A stretch of DNA of 64,000 nucleotides, taken from contig JAUKTV010000027.1 of the NCBI GenBank assembly GCA_030549205.1, positions 62,001 to 126,000 of the forward strand, written 5' to 3'. The translations under genes were made by a program, and so were the position numbers. Each line of letters opens with the position of its first letter. The first letter of the stretch is position 1. Below are positions 13,615-24,486 of the stretch, one piece after another. The stretch comes from Apiosordaria backusii (taxonomy: Eukaryota; Ascomycota; Sordariomycetes; Sordariales; Lasiosphaeriaceae). The notes under the pieces were generated by a model. That model was given only the letters and a program-made list of their open reading frames with translations, was not told the origin of the DNA and made no database searches.

Positions 13615-13978
13615 ATGGCCAAAGAAGATATCCCACGCCTCTCCCACCTCGACAGACCCGAGAAGCTCGAGGACCTGCTCAAGCAGGATAGAGATGATGA
13701 CTGCCTTTCGTGCAGGATAGTGGGTACGTTTCCCTTCTCGTTCATCTCATCTCATCTCTTATTCATGATCTCATGTTCTAACCTCGAAAATGACAGGAGG
13801 TGGTGCGTTTTTGGGTCTGGCAGGGTACAGCTACATCTCAGGGCATCAACAGCTTCAAGCGCAGAAAGCCGCCATACTGGCATCAAAGTCGAGATTTGGC
13901 ATGCGTGGCAGGAGTGCCGCCATCACCGGTCTCTCATTAGGGTTGGCGTACCTGGGGCTGTACAGGCTGTTCAAATGA
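13615..13978 (+). CDS. Small mitochondrial membrane protein, DMAC1/DUF4536-like
   Basis: Exons 13615-13723 and 13797-13978 give 96 residues. The N-terminal half is hydrophilic and ends in a CLSCR motif (CxxC). After the intron come a Gly/Ala-rich hydrophobic segment (GGAFLGLAGY) and a second hydrophobic segment near the C-terminus (AAITGLSLGLAYLGLY). This arrangement, a CxxCR motif followed by two short membrane helices in under 110 residues, matches the DUF4536 family. That family includes human DMAC1, an assembly factor for the distal membrane arm of respiratory complex I. Family assignment is from architecture; function in this organism is inferred. The start is the ATG after AAAC. It shares a short divergent promoter region with AP-3 mu. 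Confidence 0.8.
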
Positions 13979-14726
13979 GGAAGGGGATAATTAATGAAGG
14001 GACGACCATAACAATCACCACTCAATTGGAGAATGGAAACGGTCTTTGCAGTGGGCATCATCAAACAGTCTACATGCACCATGTTGAACCAGAAACTGCC
14101 GAGCCAAGTCAGAAAAGTCGGAGATGGAGCGACTGGAAAGGAAATGAGAGTATCCAAGATCAAATTGTACCATATTGTGTATACCGCCAAACCTTTTTTT
14201 TTCATGTAATGCATCGACTCTAATTCAGTGAGTGCAAGATGACCAGAAAGAAGGAAAATAAGGAAGAGAAGATAAAAAAAAGAAAAAGCTCACGGCCAAC
14301 CCTCCCAACAATTCGGGGAAGGGTGGCTCGGTTACGAAAACCCGTGGGTTTTACTTCGACTCGAACGTGGGAGCTCTCGGTGAGTCCCGGGGGGAAGCCC
14401 CAATACCCTCACCACTTGACCACAAGGGTTGTTGTGGTGAGGGTACTGGGGCTTTTGGAAGATAGGCGGTTGAACTAATATATATACCGTGGTTCTGCTC
14501 CTACATTTGCTCTTACTCTTGCGGTGGGCAGTTCAGAGCCGCCCATGAGGAAGAAGATCGACTGGGTGATGAGCATGATTCCATTTCTAACGTATCACAA
14601 TCCGAAGCCGCTTATCCCACCATTCCATAGCGACTCATTATTTTGCCTGTCCACGCAATGCCTACCCCTAATATGTGCAGCAGATATGATACAAAATAAT
14701 ATACACCGGCTTCCTGAGCCTAATCC
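13979..14726. other. Spacer with tRNA-like inverted repeat
   Basis: A gene-free region between the end of the DMAC1-like gene and the end of Mrm2, which converge here. It contains the hairpin and tRNA-like element described separately. Nothing else was recognised. Confidence 0.6.
14296..14458 (-). other. tRNA-like element with strong hairpin
   Basis: On the minus strand this resembles a degenerate tRNA-derived element. A box-A-like sequence (TGGTCAAGTGGT) is followed by a box-B-like sequence (GTTCGAGTC). A near-perfect inverted repeat of about 19 bases (14398-14416 against 14435-14453, one mismatch) overlaps the 5' end. The acceptor stem pairs only partly, and no regular anticodon stem-loop could be drawn, so this is not called as a tRNA. 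It may be a tRNA-derived SINE fragment or a pseudo-tRNA with a duplicated, inverted D-arm region. Confidence 0.3.
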
Positions 14727-15952
14727 TTATGATGACCCCTCCGCATCCTCTAGCGTGACGTCTGCCTTTCTCCTCAACGCTACAAAGAACCCCTCTCTCG
14801 ATTCCTATCTCATGTCAGTTGTCATCCCCTCCCTCAAGAAAAGCAACAAACTTACACTCCTCGACGACTCCGGCTTTTCCCTATGCACCTTTGCAAACAT
14901 CTTCCTCAGCAACAACTCCAACGCCTTGTCTTCCTGCCCCTGGTAGAACTTGCAGACAAAATGCCCACCCGGTCTGAGCGTCTCGCTAGCAAACGACAGC
15001 GCCGCTTTACAAAGGTCCTGGTTTCATTCATGTATCATTATCGTCATCACCAAACATCCCAAGTCAAGAAGAACGAAAACAACCTACCATACTCCCCGCG
15101 TGATCCGCAAACGAAATTCCGCTCGTGTTCATCATCCTGTTCAAATACGAATAAGGGTTACTCAAACTGTTGATAGAGAAACCTTGTGTCTGAGGCCAGG
15201 GTTCGGACATGTCGCTTAACACCACCTTTTTTTCTGTCAGCATCACTACCAATCCCAACTCTCAGCTATGTTTGGTGACTTACATCAACCAACCGCAAAT
15301 TCTCCCTCTTCTCCTCGCCCTCCTTCTCCAGTTCCTCCTCCTCCGCCACAGCTCGCCTCTCCAAATCGATATAACTCCTCCTCTCCACCACCTCGTCCTC
15401 CCCCTCTTCACCCTCACCTCCCAACCTCCTCCTCTCCCGCCTCTTCTTATCCGCCTCCACAACAAAACTCTTACACATCTCCTGAACCTTCCTATTCAAA
15501 AAATTTCCCTGAATAGCACTAACCCCCCTCGGTGGCTGAGCAGGCAGCAAATCAATCCCTATCACCGTCCCATTCGGGCTTGTCCGATCCAGCGCAATCT
15601 GCGACCATGACCCCGGTGCATACCCCAGATCGACAACAATTTGGTGCTTGTTCCGTTGAAAAAGGGAGTATTTCTCATCGAGTTCCAAAAGTTTGAACGC
15701 TGCTCTGGACTTTAACCCCTTGACCTTGGCGGCGCGGGCAAAGACGTCGGAGGATTGGCGTTGTTTCCAACGGTTGTTAGAGGAGGCGGGGCGGGTTTGT
15801 TGTTGTAATCGGGGACATGATGATGATGGGGACGTCGAGGAAGGGGTTATGAAGAGACATGAAGGTGGTGAGAGTGAGGATGAGAGTGAGAGGGTGCGAT
15901 TAACGGGTCGTACTGCGAGCCGAAAAGGTGCCCGGAGGCAGGGTGTGCTCAT
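14727..15952 (-). CDS. mrm2: Mitochondrial rRNA 2'-O-methyltransferase, FtsJ/Mrm2 family
   Basis: Exons 15952-15284, 15225-15088, 15017-14856 and 14804-14727 give 348 residues. The enzyme methylates a ribose 2'-hydroxyl in large-subunit mitochondrial rRNA using S-adenosylmethionine. The N-terminus is Arg/Ser-rich without acidic residues, as expected of a mitochondrial presequence. The FtsJ fold follows: RAAFKLLELDEKY with its catalytic Lys, the SAM loop VVDLGYAPGSWSQ, VVLSDMSEPW with the catalytic Asp, FVCKFYQG with the second Lys, and a Glu in EKPESS. These fit the K-D-K-E set of the family. A charged, Glu/Arg-rich insertion lies before the VVLSDM strand. The second acceptor is a run of A ending in AG, chosen because it alone keeps frame. 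An upstream in-frame ATG at 16144 exists, but 15952 gives a proper presequence. Confidence 0.9.
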
Positions 15953-16454
15953 CTTGAGAGAGTGCAAATTTGAAAAAGATCTGAGCCTACAAGTGTCATA
16001 AAAGCACCATGAAACAAACTTGGAAAAAGAGAAAAATCGAAAGAACGACTTGAAAGGAAAGCGTTGGGATTTGAATGCGTTGATGAGATGACAATGAGAG
16101 CCTGCAGAATTGATGCCTGTAAATGCAGCTACCCGAGCTTTCACATCTTGGCATGAGTCAATGCATCATAAGCATCGCGTTACCGAGTATCATCGCTCGC
16201 ATACTTGCATATCATTGACAGCCTCAAGACCTCACCATCGATATGAAATCATTCACGACCATACTTGATTAAGTTGAACAGTATATGCATTCAAGAAATG
16301 AAACAGCAAGTCATCCCAATCCCAGATGTATGTATGTAGCCAAACAATCAACCCCAAACTCCTTCCCATGCCCAAGAACGCCTTTCCCCTCCTGAATATC
16401 TCAGCACAAAATCTCAAGCCAAAAAGCTCGCTCCCACACCTCTCTTATCCCTCT
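15953..16454. other. Spacer between Mrm2 and the coiled-coil gene
   Basis: Likely the Mrm2 promoter and leader together with the 3' end of the coiled-coil gene. Nothing else is seen. Confidence 0.6.
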
Positions 16455-18603
16455 TCAGCGGTGAAAAGGCCTTCCCTGACCCCCAGTGCCCATCACCTTC
16501 CCCATAGGCCCCTTGTTCATTCTCGAAACAGGCGGCCTCTTCTTCACCCCACCAGCAGCCGTTATTGACGTGGCCGTTTGCGCAACCTTCTCCCCTTCGT
16601 CCTCCTCAAAAATAGTTGGAGGCCCCGCAGCACCGAGCAGTTTCCTCTTCTTCTTCTTTTCCGGTTCTGCGCTCATAGAGCGTGACCTCACCGGTGCTTC
16701 TGCTGCTGGCTTGGAAACGGCAGCTTCCTCGCCCTCTGCCTCTGCCTCTTCGGCTACGTTCTCCAAAGACGGCATAACAGCAGGAGCCTTCTTGACACGA
16801 GGCGCTGGCGCATCATCACCTCCCTCATTTGCCTTTCCAGGCGAAGAAGGCTCCAATGGCTTCGCCGCGTTCGTCGACCCCTTTGGTCTGCCACGGGCCT
16901 TCTTCTCTACCATTTTCTTGGCCTTAGACGCAGCGGGGGCTTGCTCAGCTTCTGCCTCTGGCTCAGCTTCCTCTGCACCAGCAGGCTGCTCCTCCTCCAC
17001 CTCCATCGGCTCAGGCGCAGCAGCAACAGCAGTGGCAGCCCCCTTAGCCTGTTGCCCACCCACCGTCGCAACAGTAGGCGTCCCCTCCACCTCCGCAATC
17101 GAATTCACCGTCTTATTCAAAAACGGCGTAATCGAAAACGTCGACTTCTCCACCAACACCGACGTGTCAAACCCCCTCTTCTTAAGAGGGCGTTTCGGCC
17201 TGTCGTCCATTCCCCCCGGCGTCATCAACACCTTCTCATCCACCATCAACTCGTCCACCGTCCTCTTCTTCTTAGCATTCGCCTTTGCCGCGCCGGGCTT
17301 CTTGAGGGGAACACTAGTAGTGCTCCCAAGACCAGCAGGAATAGCAGGGACCTTAGCCGTTGCCGCCGCCGTCCGCTCATTCGCCCTTTCCAGCTCAGCT
17401 CTGCACTTCTTAAGCTCTTCGACCGTGTCCTTGTACTTGTTCTTCAGTTTCTCGACCCGGTTGAGGAGGGCATTCTTTTGCTCTTCCGCGTCCTCCACCG
17501 CTTGCTCGTTTTCTTTTCGCAAGGCCTCAATCTCCTTTTGTTCTTGGGCCAAGGCCTTTTTGAGAGTTGTGAGCTCCTCCTTTAATTGTTCCACCTCTTC
17601 CCCGTCGGCAGAAGCCTCGGTGGTCTTCTCCGCCTTGGCCGCCTTCTTCAGCGCAGCTTTCTTCTCCTTCTCCAACTCTTGCACATTCGACCTCAGCTGC
17701 TCGAGCTCCAGCTGCACCTCCGCCACCGCCTTTTCCTTTTGCGCAGCCTGTTTCCTTTCCATTGCAAGAGTCTTTTCCACCGTAGCCAGTTGCTCCCTTA
17801 ACCCTTGCGCCTCCTCTTCCAATTCCGAACCCTTCACTGAAGTCTTCTTCTCTTTGGCCAACTGCTTTTCCAGCTCTCGGATTTTTTTCCTCAGGTTCTC
17901 TTCCTCTTCTTCGTTCTGATTCTCAGATTGCTGCTGCTGGAGCAGTGCAGCCTTCTGCGCGGCCCGCTTCTCGTTGGCGAGCTCGACTTCCAGCGCGTTA
18001 AGCTGTCTTTCGAGGGCTAGCTTCTCGGCAAGGACGTCCTTTTGGTGGGAAAGTTGCGACTTTAGATGTTCGACTTCTGGCTTGAGGAGGGAGAGCTCGC
18101 GGGAGAGGGCGAGCTTTTCGGTGAGGACCTTGGAGGAGTCGACGGAGAGGGTGGTGAAGGCTGTTATTTCTTCCTGCATCACAGCATTAGCATCGCTGGA
18201 GAGTAGAGTGAGAAACAAAAAGGGGGTGTGGCATACCTTCAGATTAGAAATCTCACGGTTCTGCGTCTGCATCACCTTCTCCTGCCTCCTGCACCGTTCG
18301 TGCAGACTGTCGAGCTGCTGGCGCACATCGTCGGCCTGGTCGACAAGATCTTTGATGCGCGCGTCTCGTTGGGCGATTTGGTCTCTGAGGGTGGAGGTTT
18401 CGTCCTGGAGGAGGAGTTGTCGGACTTTGGCTCGTCGCGCGTCCTCTTCTCTGATGACGAGTTCTAACTGGTGGGCGGATTGCTGGTATTGGAGGTCAAG
18501 CTCGTGGAGCTTTTGGGTTCTCTGAGCCGCATAGGACATATTAGAATAATGATTGGGAGCATAGAGACATGAATGTGTGTTCTCGCACCTTTTCAGAGTC
18601 CAT
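16455..18603 (-). CDS. Long coiled-coil protein with AT-hook-like motif, function unknown
   Basis: Exons 18603-18589, 18521-18237 and 18173-16455 give 672 residues. Residues from about 5 to 370 form an almost continuous heptad-rich coiled coil (Glu/Lys/Leu/Gln). A basic patch and a short conserved-looking segment (STFSITPFLNKT) follow. The C-terminal third is Ala/Glu/Pro-rich and disordered, with an AT-hook-like RGRPKGS core and a basic tail. This suggests a structural protein of chromatin, kinetochore or spindle pole, but I do not recognise the family. The five-residue first exon is inferred: its ATG has a strong AAACATGG context, and a 67-base intron with a CTAAT branch point joins it in frame. 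The alternative is an ATG at 18539 without that exon. The second intron (63 bases) has no stop and keeps frame, so retention would add 21 residues. Confidence 0.8.
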
Positions 18604-19184
18604 GTTTACATGGTGCGACGACGCGTTTTCCGACGGCATGGGTCACGTACAATGCGCGCAAGGGCGCAGAAATAATAAAAAAAGACTGTGGGGGTTAGTA
18701 AGACTGAATTGACCTCCGCGAGGGAGTCTTGAGGAGATGAGGGCGTTGCGATGTGACTTTGGCGACGGTGAGGTGTGATGACGGAAGAGAAAGTGGTGCG
18801 CCAGTGGCGGGGGGACCAAAGCGTTGCACTCCAGGTTTGAGAGTAAACAATCTGCCCAAAACAGCCTAGCGGATTCGCCCCCACCATTTCCCCACTCTTC
18901 AGCTTCTCCTGCCAAGAAGTGACAGCCGCTGGCAGCCCAATTGGCGGGCCGATTGCCAGCCTTGCCAGACCTGCCAAGCACGGGAAGCTGCAGGGGTGTA
19001 ACTGGCAGAGCTCCAGCTCCACTGCAACAGTTCGCTGACGTTGAGGACACAGTTGGAATTGGAATTTGGAGAAGCTATTGAGACGTCGTCGTTGTCGTCG
19101 TCGTCGATTGATCGCCATAACCACCACTCGCACGCTCTTTTGACTTGATTGTTTCCTTCACACACACACACTTCGAACCACACC
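18604..19184. other. Divergent promoter region
   Basis: About 580 bases between the starts of the coiled-coil gene and OST3. It probably carries both promoters. A CA-rich stretch lies just before the OST3 start. No defined motif is claimed. Confidence 0.6.
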
Positions 19185-20389
19185 ATGCGCTGGCTGCCCG
19201 CTTTCCTGACGGCCTCGCTGGCCTTCGCCGGCGGGTCGTTGGCAGCAAAGAAGACGAGCGAGGAGCGCTTCAACTCTTTCCATGCCAAATCGATTGCTTC
19301 CTCATCCGCAGCGCCCATCAAGCTCAGCGATCCCTCCTACAGGGAACTCACCAGCCAACCGCGCGATTACACGGCCGCCGTTGTCCTGACCGCCATGGAC
19401 TCCCGATTCAACTGCCAGCTCTGCCGCGAGTTCCAACCCGAGTGGGATCTTCTTGCGCGTAGCTGGGTCAAGGGGGACAAGGCTGGTGAATCGAGGGTTC
19501 TCTTTGGAACTTTGGACTTTGCCGACGGGAGGGAGATTTTCATGAGTGTACGGGTCCCCCAACATGTGTTTCTCAAAACCCCACAGCTAACATCCTTATT
19601 CTTGATATAGCTCGGCCTCCAAACCGCCCCCGTCCTCCTCCTCTTCCCACCCACCGTCGGTCCCCACGCCGTCGCCAACCCCGAGCCCCTCCGCTATGAC
19701 TTCTCCAACGGGTAACCTCTCTCCCTTCCCCTTTCTGATGCCCCCAATATCCAACCTCAAACTAACACCCCCCCTCGCAAAAACAGCCCCCAAATCGCCG
19801 AAGTAGTCCACACCTGGATCGCCCGCCACCTCCCCGACCGCCCCCACCCCCCGTGAAAAGACCCATCAACTGGATGCGCTGGATCTCCACCACGGTCCTC
19901 ACCCTCGGCAGCCTCACAGCCTCGTACGTCGCCTGGCCTTACATCCTTCCCATCATCCAGTCCCGCAACATCTGGGCCGCCCTCACCCTCATTTCCATCT
20001 TGCTGTTCACCAGCGGGCACATGTACAATCACATCCGCAAGGTCCCCTACGTTGCCTCAGATGGAAAGGGCGGGATCAGCTACTTTGCTTCTGGGTTTCA
20101 GAGCCAGTATGGACTGGAGACGCAGATTGTGGCTGCTTTGTGTAAGTTTTCGTCTCTCTCTGTGGGTTATTGAAGGGATATGTGTGCTAATATTATGGGA
20201 ATAGATGGTTTGTTGTCGTTGGCAGGCATCTCCCTCGCTATCAAGGTACCCCGGATCCGCGATGCCAAGACGCAGGGTGTTGCTGTGCTGGCGTGGGGTG
20301 GTATCTTCTACTTTACTTATGCGTTCTTGCTGAGCGTCTTTCGGGGAAAGAACCCGGGGTATCCTTTTAGGTTGCCTCCTTTTGTTTAA
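19185..20389 (+). CDS. ost3: Oligosaccharyltransferase subunit Ost3/Ost6, with one-base shift
   Basis: Exons 19185-19547, 19611-19711, 19787-20141 and 20205-20389. A subunit of the ER oligosaccharyltransferase that helps N-glycosylation of Cys-containing sites through mixed disulfides. It has a signal peptide (first ~20 residues), a lumenal thioredoxin-like domain with a CxxC pair (C77, C80), and then four membrane segments, as in the family. The splices are clear, but the exon total is one base short of whole codons. In exon 3 the frame reads HTWIARHLPDRPHPP and then meets TGA at about 19854. The expected continuation VKRPINWMRW is one base out of frame. The shift lies in the C-run at 19847-19852. 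Adding one C would give 334 residues of normal form. A sequencing or assembly error seems likelier than decay, because everything downstream is intact. Confidence 0.9.
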
Positions 20390-20745
20390 ATGGGGTTGTC
20401 GCGAGAAAGAGTTGAGAAAAGGTTGGTCTGACCGTGGGGAAGGCGAGGAAAGAGAGTCAAGATATAAAATCAGATGTGTGTGTACAACAGGACCTTATTT
20501 TAGGGGGCTTTTTTTCTTTTTCTTAAGAATGCGTTGTTTATTTAGCATGTAAAAGGCGCAAAAAAGAATTTGAATTTGGGAAAAAATGGAAAAGTGATGA
20601 TAGAACTTTGTTAAACTCTGTCCGTATGCACGTATGATATTTTCATGTTGGCGAAAAGAGTGTAAGAGAGTATGTAGGTGCGGTAGAACATGCGAACGGC
20701 ATTATCTAGCTTGACACGCCATCATAAGAATATCAATTCACCAAA
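20390..20745. other. OST3 3' region
   Basis: A spacer between the OST3 stop and tRNA-Ile, AT-rich toward the middle. Nothing else is seen. Confidence 0.6.
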
Positions 20746-20861
20746 GCCCGATTAGCTCAGCTGGTTAGAGCGTCGTACTAATATAACATTATCACTAGGA
20801 TGCCACTGGTGGTTATATGTAGTCCATGCGAAGGTCAACAGTTCAATCCTGTTATTGGGCA
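20746..20861 (+). tRNA. tRNA-Ile (AAU), intron-containing
   Basis: The acceptor stem GCCCGAT pairs with ATTGGGC (one G-T) and the discriminator base is A. The D-arm is AGCTCAGCTGGTTAGAGC. The anticodon stem TCGTA pairs with TGCGA. The loop CTAATA places AAU at positions 34-36. The T-arm contains GTTCAATCC. About 43 bases lie between the anticodon loop and the 3' half of the stem, at the canonical position 37/38, and are read as an intron. Pol III internal promoter boxes are intact, and a TTTT terminator follows at 20868-20871. Confidence 0.9.
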
Positions 20862-20867
20862 CTTCTC

Positions 20868-20871
20868 TTTT
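20868..20871 (+). terminator. Pol III T-run terminator of tRNA-Ile
   Basis: Four T residues about 7 bases after the tRNA 3' end, the normal RNA polymerase III stop signal. Confidence 0.7.
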
Positions 20872-21266
20872 GTCCCTGAATCTCAGGGTAGTAGTATCTC
20901 CTATTTCTTTTTTTTCAATATGAGCGTTTAATCATCATGATCCCGGCTTTTATGCAGTCAGGCACTGTTGGGGTTGGTTTCCCCGACTTTGTTCCAAAAC
21001 TGTTTCTATCTCTTATCTTGGCATTTTCAGTTTGTGTGTGTAGATATCTTCTTTGCCAAAGATATCGTTAGTAACTGTTAATTTGCAGCTCAAGTTTCTC
21101 TTTGTTAAACTACCTTACATACTTCAACTTCCGCAAAAAGACAAATAATAGTCTCCGCTTCTCACTCAATCCCACTATCATTTGCAACCAGGAAGCAGCG
21201 AGTCAAAGACGGCAAAAAGCCTGCATAGGTTAACAGGAGGAATGAGAGGCAAAAAACAAAATTGTA

Positions 21267-21363
21267 CTCTCCCGCCGGGAATTGAACCCGGGTCTCGAGC
21301 GTTGTTGTCTCTTCAAGAGAGGAGAATGACAAGCTCACATACTGACCACTATACTACGGAAGA
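21267..21363 (-). tRNA. tRNA-Asp (GUC), intron-containing
   Basis: Minus strand. The acceptor stem TCTTCCG pairs with CGGGAGA and the discriminator is G. The D-arm is TAGTATAGTGGTCAGTA, typical of eukaryotic tRNA-Asp. The anticodon stem TGAGC pairs with GCTCG, and the loop TTGTCA places GUC at 34-36. The T-arm is CCGGGTTCAATTCCCGG. About 25 bases at position 37/38 form the intron. A TTTT run follows on the minus strand (complement of 21258-21261). Confidence 0.9.
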
Positions 21364-23037
21364 TTTTCTTTTCAGGTGTGGACACCTGTTGTAGGGTTGT
21401 GGGGATTGTTGGATGAGGAGGAGGAGGGAGGGTATATATATGTGGGCTCTGGCAAGTGAAACAGGCAGGGAAGGGACGGTCGGCAATGGTCGAGTTGAGT
21501 CGGGAGGTAACCTCAAGGATGGTGGCTGTTGGAGTGTGGAGTACAGGACCTTTCTGCCAGGGGAACCTAGAAATCCATCAATCTTTCTTCGCGGCTGCAT
21601 TCATTCGTCGTCGCTGACCGAGTGTTTCTCTCTGTCATGACGGGGCCAGTACTAACAATCTGCCCCAGGACTGAAGAGACGAGCCTTTCCTTTGATGTGA
21701 TGGTATCGCTGACAGCTGTGGCTGTCCGAGTTAAGCCTGTTGGTGAAGGACTAATCGAGGGCTAGAGTCCTTTTTTTGTATTGGTGTCAGTATTGATTCT
21801 GGGAAACGAGAGAAATGAAAATGAGATTGCAAGAGGATAAAAGATATGAAGATGATGGCGGGTCGACGAGGTATGTGGGAGTATGAAGGTCAGGTTGATG
21901 TCAGTGGCTCGTGTGGTAGGGTAAGTAGTTATTAAACCCCTGACTCAAGTTTGTATGTGCCTGAAACTCTGAATTTTGAGTTTGTTTCTTTTGAAAGTGA
22001 CCAAATACTAGTCCTTAAAGATGTAGGATACATTTGTGAGAAAATGAAATATGAGTCTGGGTTCTGGGCACGCTTATGGAATTTCTGCTCTAAGTGATGA
22101 ACATAATAGCTTGAATAAAGTAGGATGCTGTAGGCTACTGATTACTGGGTAGACGTAACTTTCTGAGACCATTAGGTAGTATCTGAGCCTTACGATATCT
22201 TGCCCAAGCTCGCTCATGAGATATTTGATCCCAGTTTTTTCGGATTCAATCTAAACACCTCAAATACTTGATCTCAGGTTCTTGAATGTTTGATTCTAGC
22301 AATGCCGTCAGGATTGCTACAAACTGAACAATAAGCAGGACAAATGTTAATGCTTAGGTCACCAAGCACAAGAGTTTGTGTTGTTGCTGGAGCGAGGGAA
22401 CACCAAGCCTGGAGAGATCGGTATCAGACTGAGATATTCCCGGTTTACAATTCACTCATTCATGTCCACCTCCCCTAGCCACAATGTCACCTCGGCCCTA
22501 CTTACCGTCCTAATTGCCGTGAGACCTTCCCGGTATCAACCCCAGCGGGCAACACCGAAGCGCTGACGCGAGACTGGCTGGTTCCAAACCACATTCAACG
22601 GAACTCGGGAGGCAATATGAGGTAAATACTCTCAGTCGGTACCACCGCATCCTTCCCCAGTTCCAACACTTGCTCCATCTTGGATATGTGTAACTGTGTG
22701 ACGATGTATGTTGTATGTGGCGAGGGTGGGTGGTGGCGTGCACTCGGATCCTAGCTGTCGCTGTTCCGGGCAAGCAATAATGAACTGCATGGCCTCTAAA
22801 GAAGAAAAGGGCTATGATCCACGCGCGCATCTGGAGCGAAGGCATTGAGCACAACGTAGGTACATACAACGTGTAACATCCCCAATCCCGCCTAGGTCAC
22901 CGGTTTGCTAGCTCCGTTGCCGAACGAGGCACAATGTCTCTCATTGCTTGAATGGACGGGCCTGTATGTATGTACTCAACGTTTGTTCCTGCCGCCCAAA
23001 TAATACAAGCATTCCATCGGGCTTTTAAGGCCGCTTC

Positions 23038-23273
23038 GGCTAAACCACCCCGGAGAGTTTTTGTTCGGCTGCGTGTGACCCTTCTCCTTGGGATTTTCAA
23101 GACAGAAAGCAGCTTTGGGGGAGGGATTGGTGTATGCGAGTCTAAGTTGTGTGTGGGTGTGCATGTGCCGGCTAATACATGACTTTGCGGCTTAATGGGC
23201 GCGGCACTATAACCGTTTATAAGGCAACCAGCAAATAACCAAGCTCTGTTTCAGATGATGGCGTATTTTAGCC
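23038..23273. promoter_or_regulatory. Cluster of GGC(A/T)4 motifs, possible XlnR/Xyr1 sites
   Basis: Four motifs fit the binding consensus of the fungal xylanase/cellulase activator XlnR/Xyr1: GGCTAAA at 23038, GGCTAAT at 23170, GGCTTAA near 23188, and TTAGCC (reverse) at 23268-23273. They lie 1.2-1.45 kb upstream of the GH6 start. The motif is short and occurs by chance, so this is suggestive only. Confidence 0.3.
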
Positions 23274-24390
23274 ATCTAAACTGCCGCTTGGCCCCGAAGA
23301 CACAGTAGTACCCGGACCCTCCCCAGCCAACTACGTACATAGCCTTCTCTCACTTTGCCGCCCCTGTGAGAGAGCACCACACACTACCTAACTCAACAGC
23401 CTGACATTTTGTGGAGACCCCGCATTTTGCAACTCGACCAAATCCCGATCCCTTGGGGTGAGGGGGGATCGTGCATTTGCTCAGACCTGTCCCATCCCTT
23501 CCAGTCCAGTTCCTGAGAGGGGACCGTCATACAGACATGTCGGCATTTCCCATGTTAAATCAAACATGACAAGAGGAATGCTCACCATTGTATTATTGTC
23601 ATGTTGCCACACTTCGGACCTTTCAGGGTCCTCACCCCCTTTCGATCGTGATCATATGAGCACAGTTTCTGATGGCACCATGCCTCCCACAGTATTCATC
23701 CAACCGCAGACAATCTGGCGAGCGCCCTCTGTTCCGCATCCGCATATTATCTTGGCGGTAGTCGCGATTTCTCCAACACGGCTGACGGCTCGGAGCCCCC
23801 ACTGCCTCCAGCAACGATCGCCAGCGTTCTCCACAAGAGCTGACGATGGTGGGTGCAAGGGGTTGGCAGCGCCCTTTCCCTCCTAGGCCCCAGTGTGACC
23901 AAAGGGGGAAGATCGAACGGACGTGCATGAGATGGACGAATACCCCAGATTGCACATGGCAACCCATAGGGAGGTAAGTTCCGTCTTCCCCACATTTTCC
24001 TCGCAAATCGTAGTGGTAGCCGCCCGTTGGCCTTCCACCAATCCAGAGTAGGGCCGGCGGTCGTCGCCTGAGCGTAAATGAAGCGGTATATGAAATACCA
24101 GATGGGGATCTGGGAGCTGTCCAGTCGCCTTGCTCGGCACTCAACACCAGCCCCGCACCCTATATTCCAGCGGCGAGTGCTCGGCGCGGCTCAAGCCTTC
24201 CTCGGAGGTTCCTGGCCGAGACCACGGGCCTGTCTTCCTGATTGCAGAGAGCTCTGCTGTCCGTCTTCGAGCCGCGTGAACCATGTGAGCCAGGAAGGCA
24301 AACCGTGTTGGTCAGTCTGATCCAGGTTGTTATTGACTTGGGACTTCAGGGGGGGACACAGCAACGCCAAGTGACGGAAGACTCCCCCGG

Positions 24391-24397
24391 TATAAAG
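24391..24397 (+). promoter_or_regulatory. TATA box of GH6 gene
   Basis: TATAAAG lies 96 bases upstream of the cellulase ATG, in a C-rich context followed by pyrimidine stretches. This is a usual position for strongly induced fungal secreted-enzyme genes. Confidence 0.6.
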
Positions 24398-24486
24398 ACA
24401 GACCACCCTCCCCTCCTCGGCAGAAACAAGATCTTCCTCCCCCAGGCCCTATACTTCTGCAGTAAGTGTACTCGTCGTTGCCCAAC

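Larger units (their letters stand above)
21364..24486. other. 3.1 kb spacer upstream of the cellulase gene
   Basis: No gene is supported. Short open frames on both strands around 22.5-24.2 kb overlap, lack domains and are treated as chance. The right half is the probable cellulase promoter. A cluster of GGC(A/T)4 motifs and a TATA box are listed separately. Confidence 0.55.

Noticed and set aside
16486..17919. 477-codon plus-strand frame inside the coiled-coil gene
   Set aside because: Ser/Phe-rich mirror of the Glu/Lys-rich coding strand; a shadow of biased codon use.
23632..24147. 171-codon minus-strand frame upstream of the cellulase
   Set aside because: Overlaps several equally long frames on both strands; composition does not look coding.
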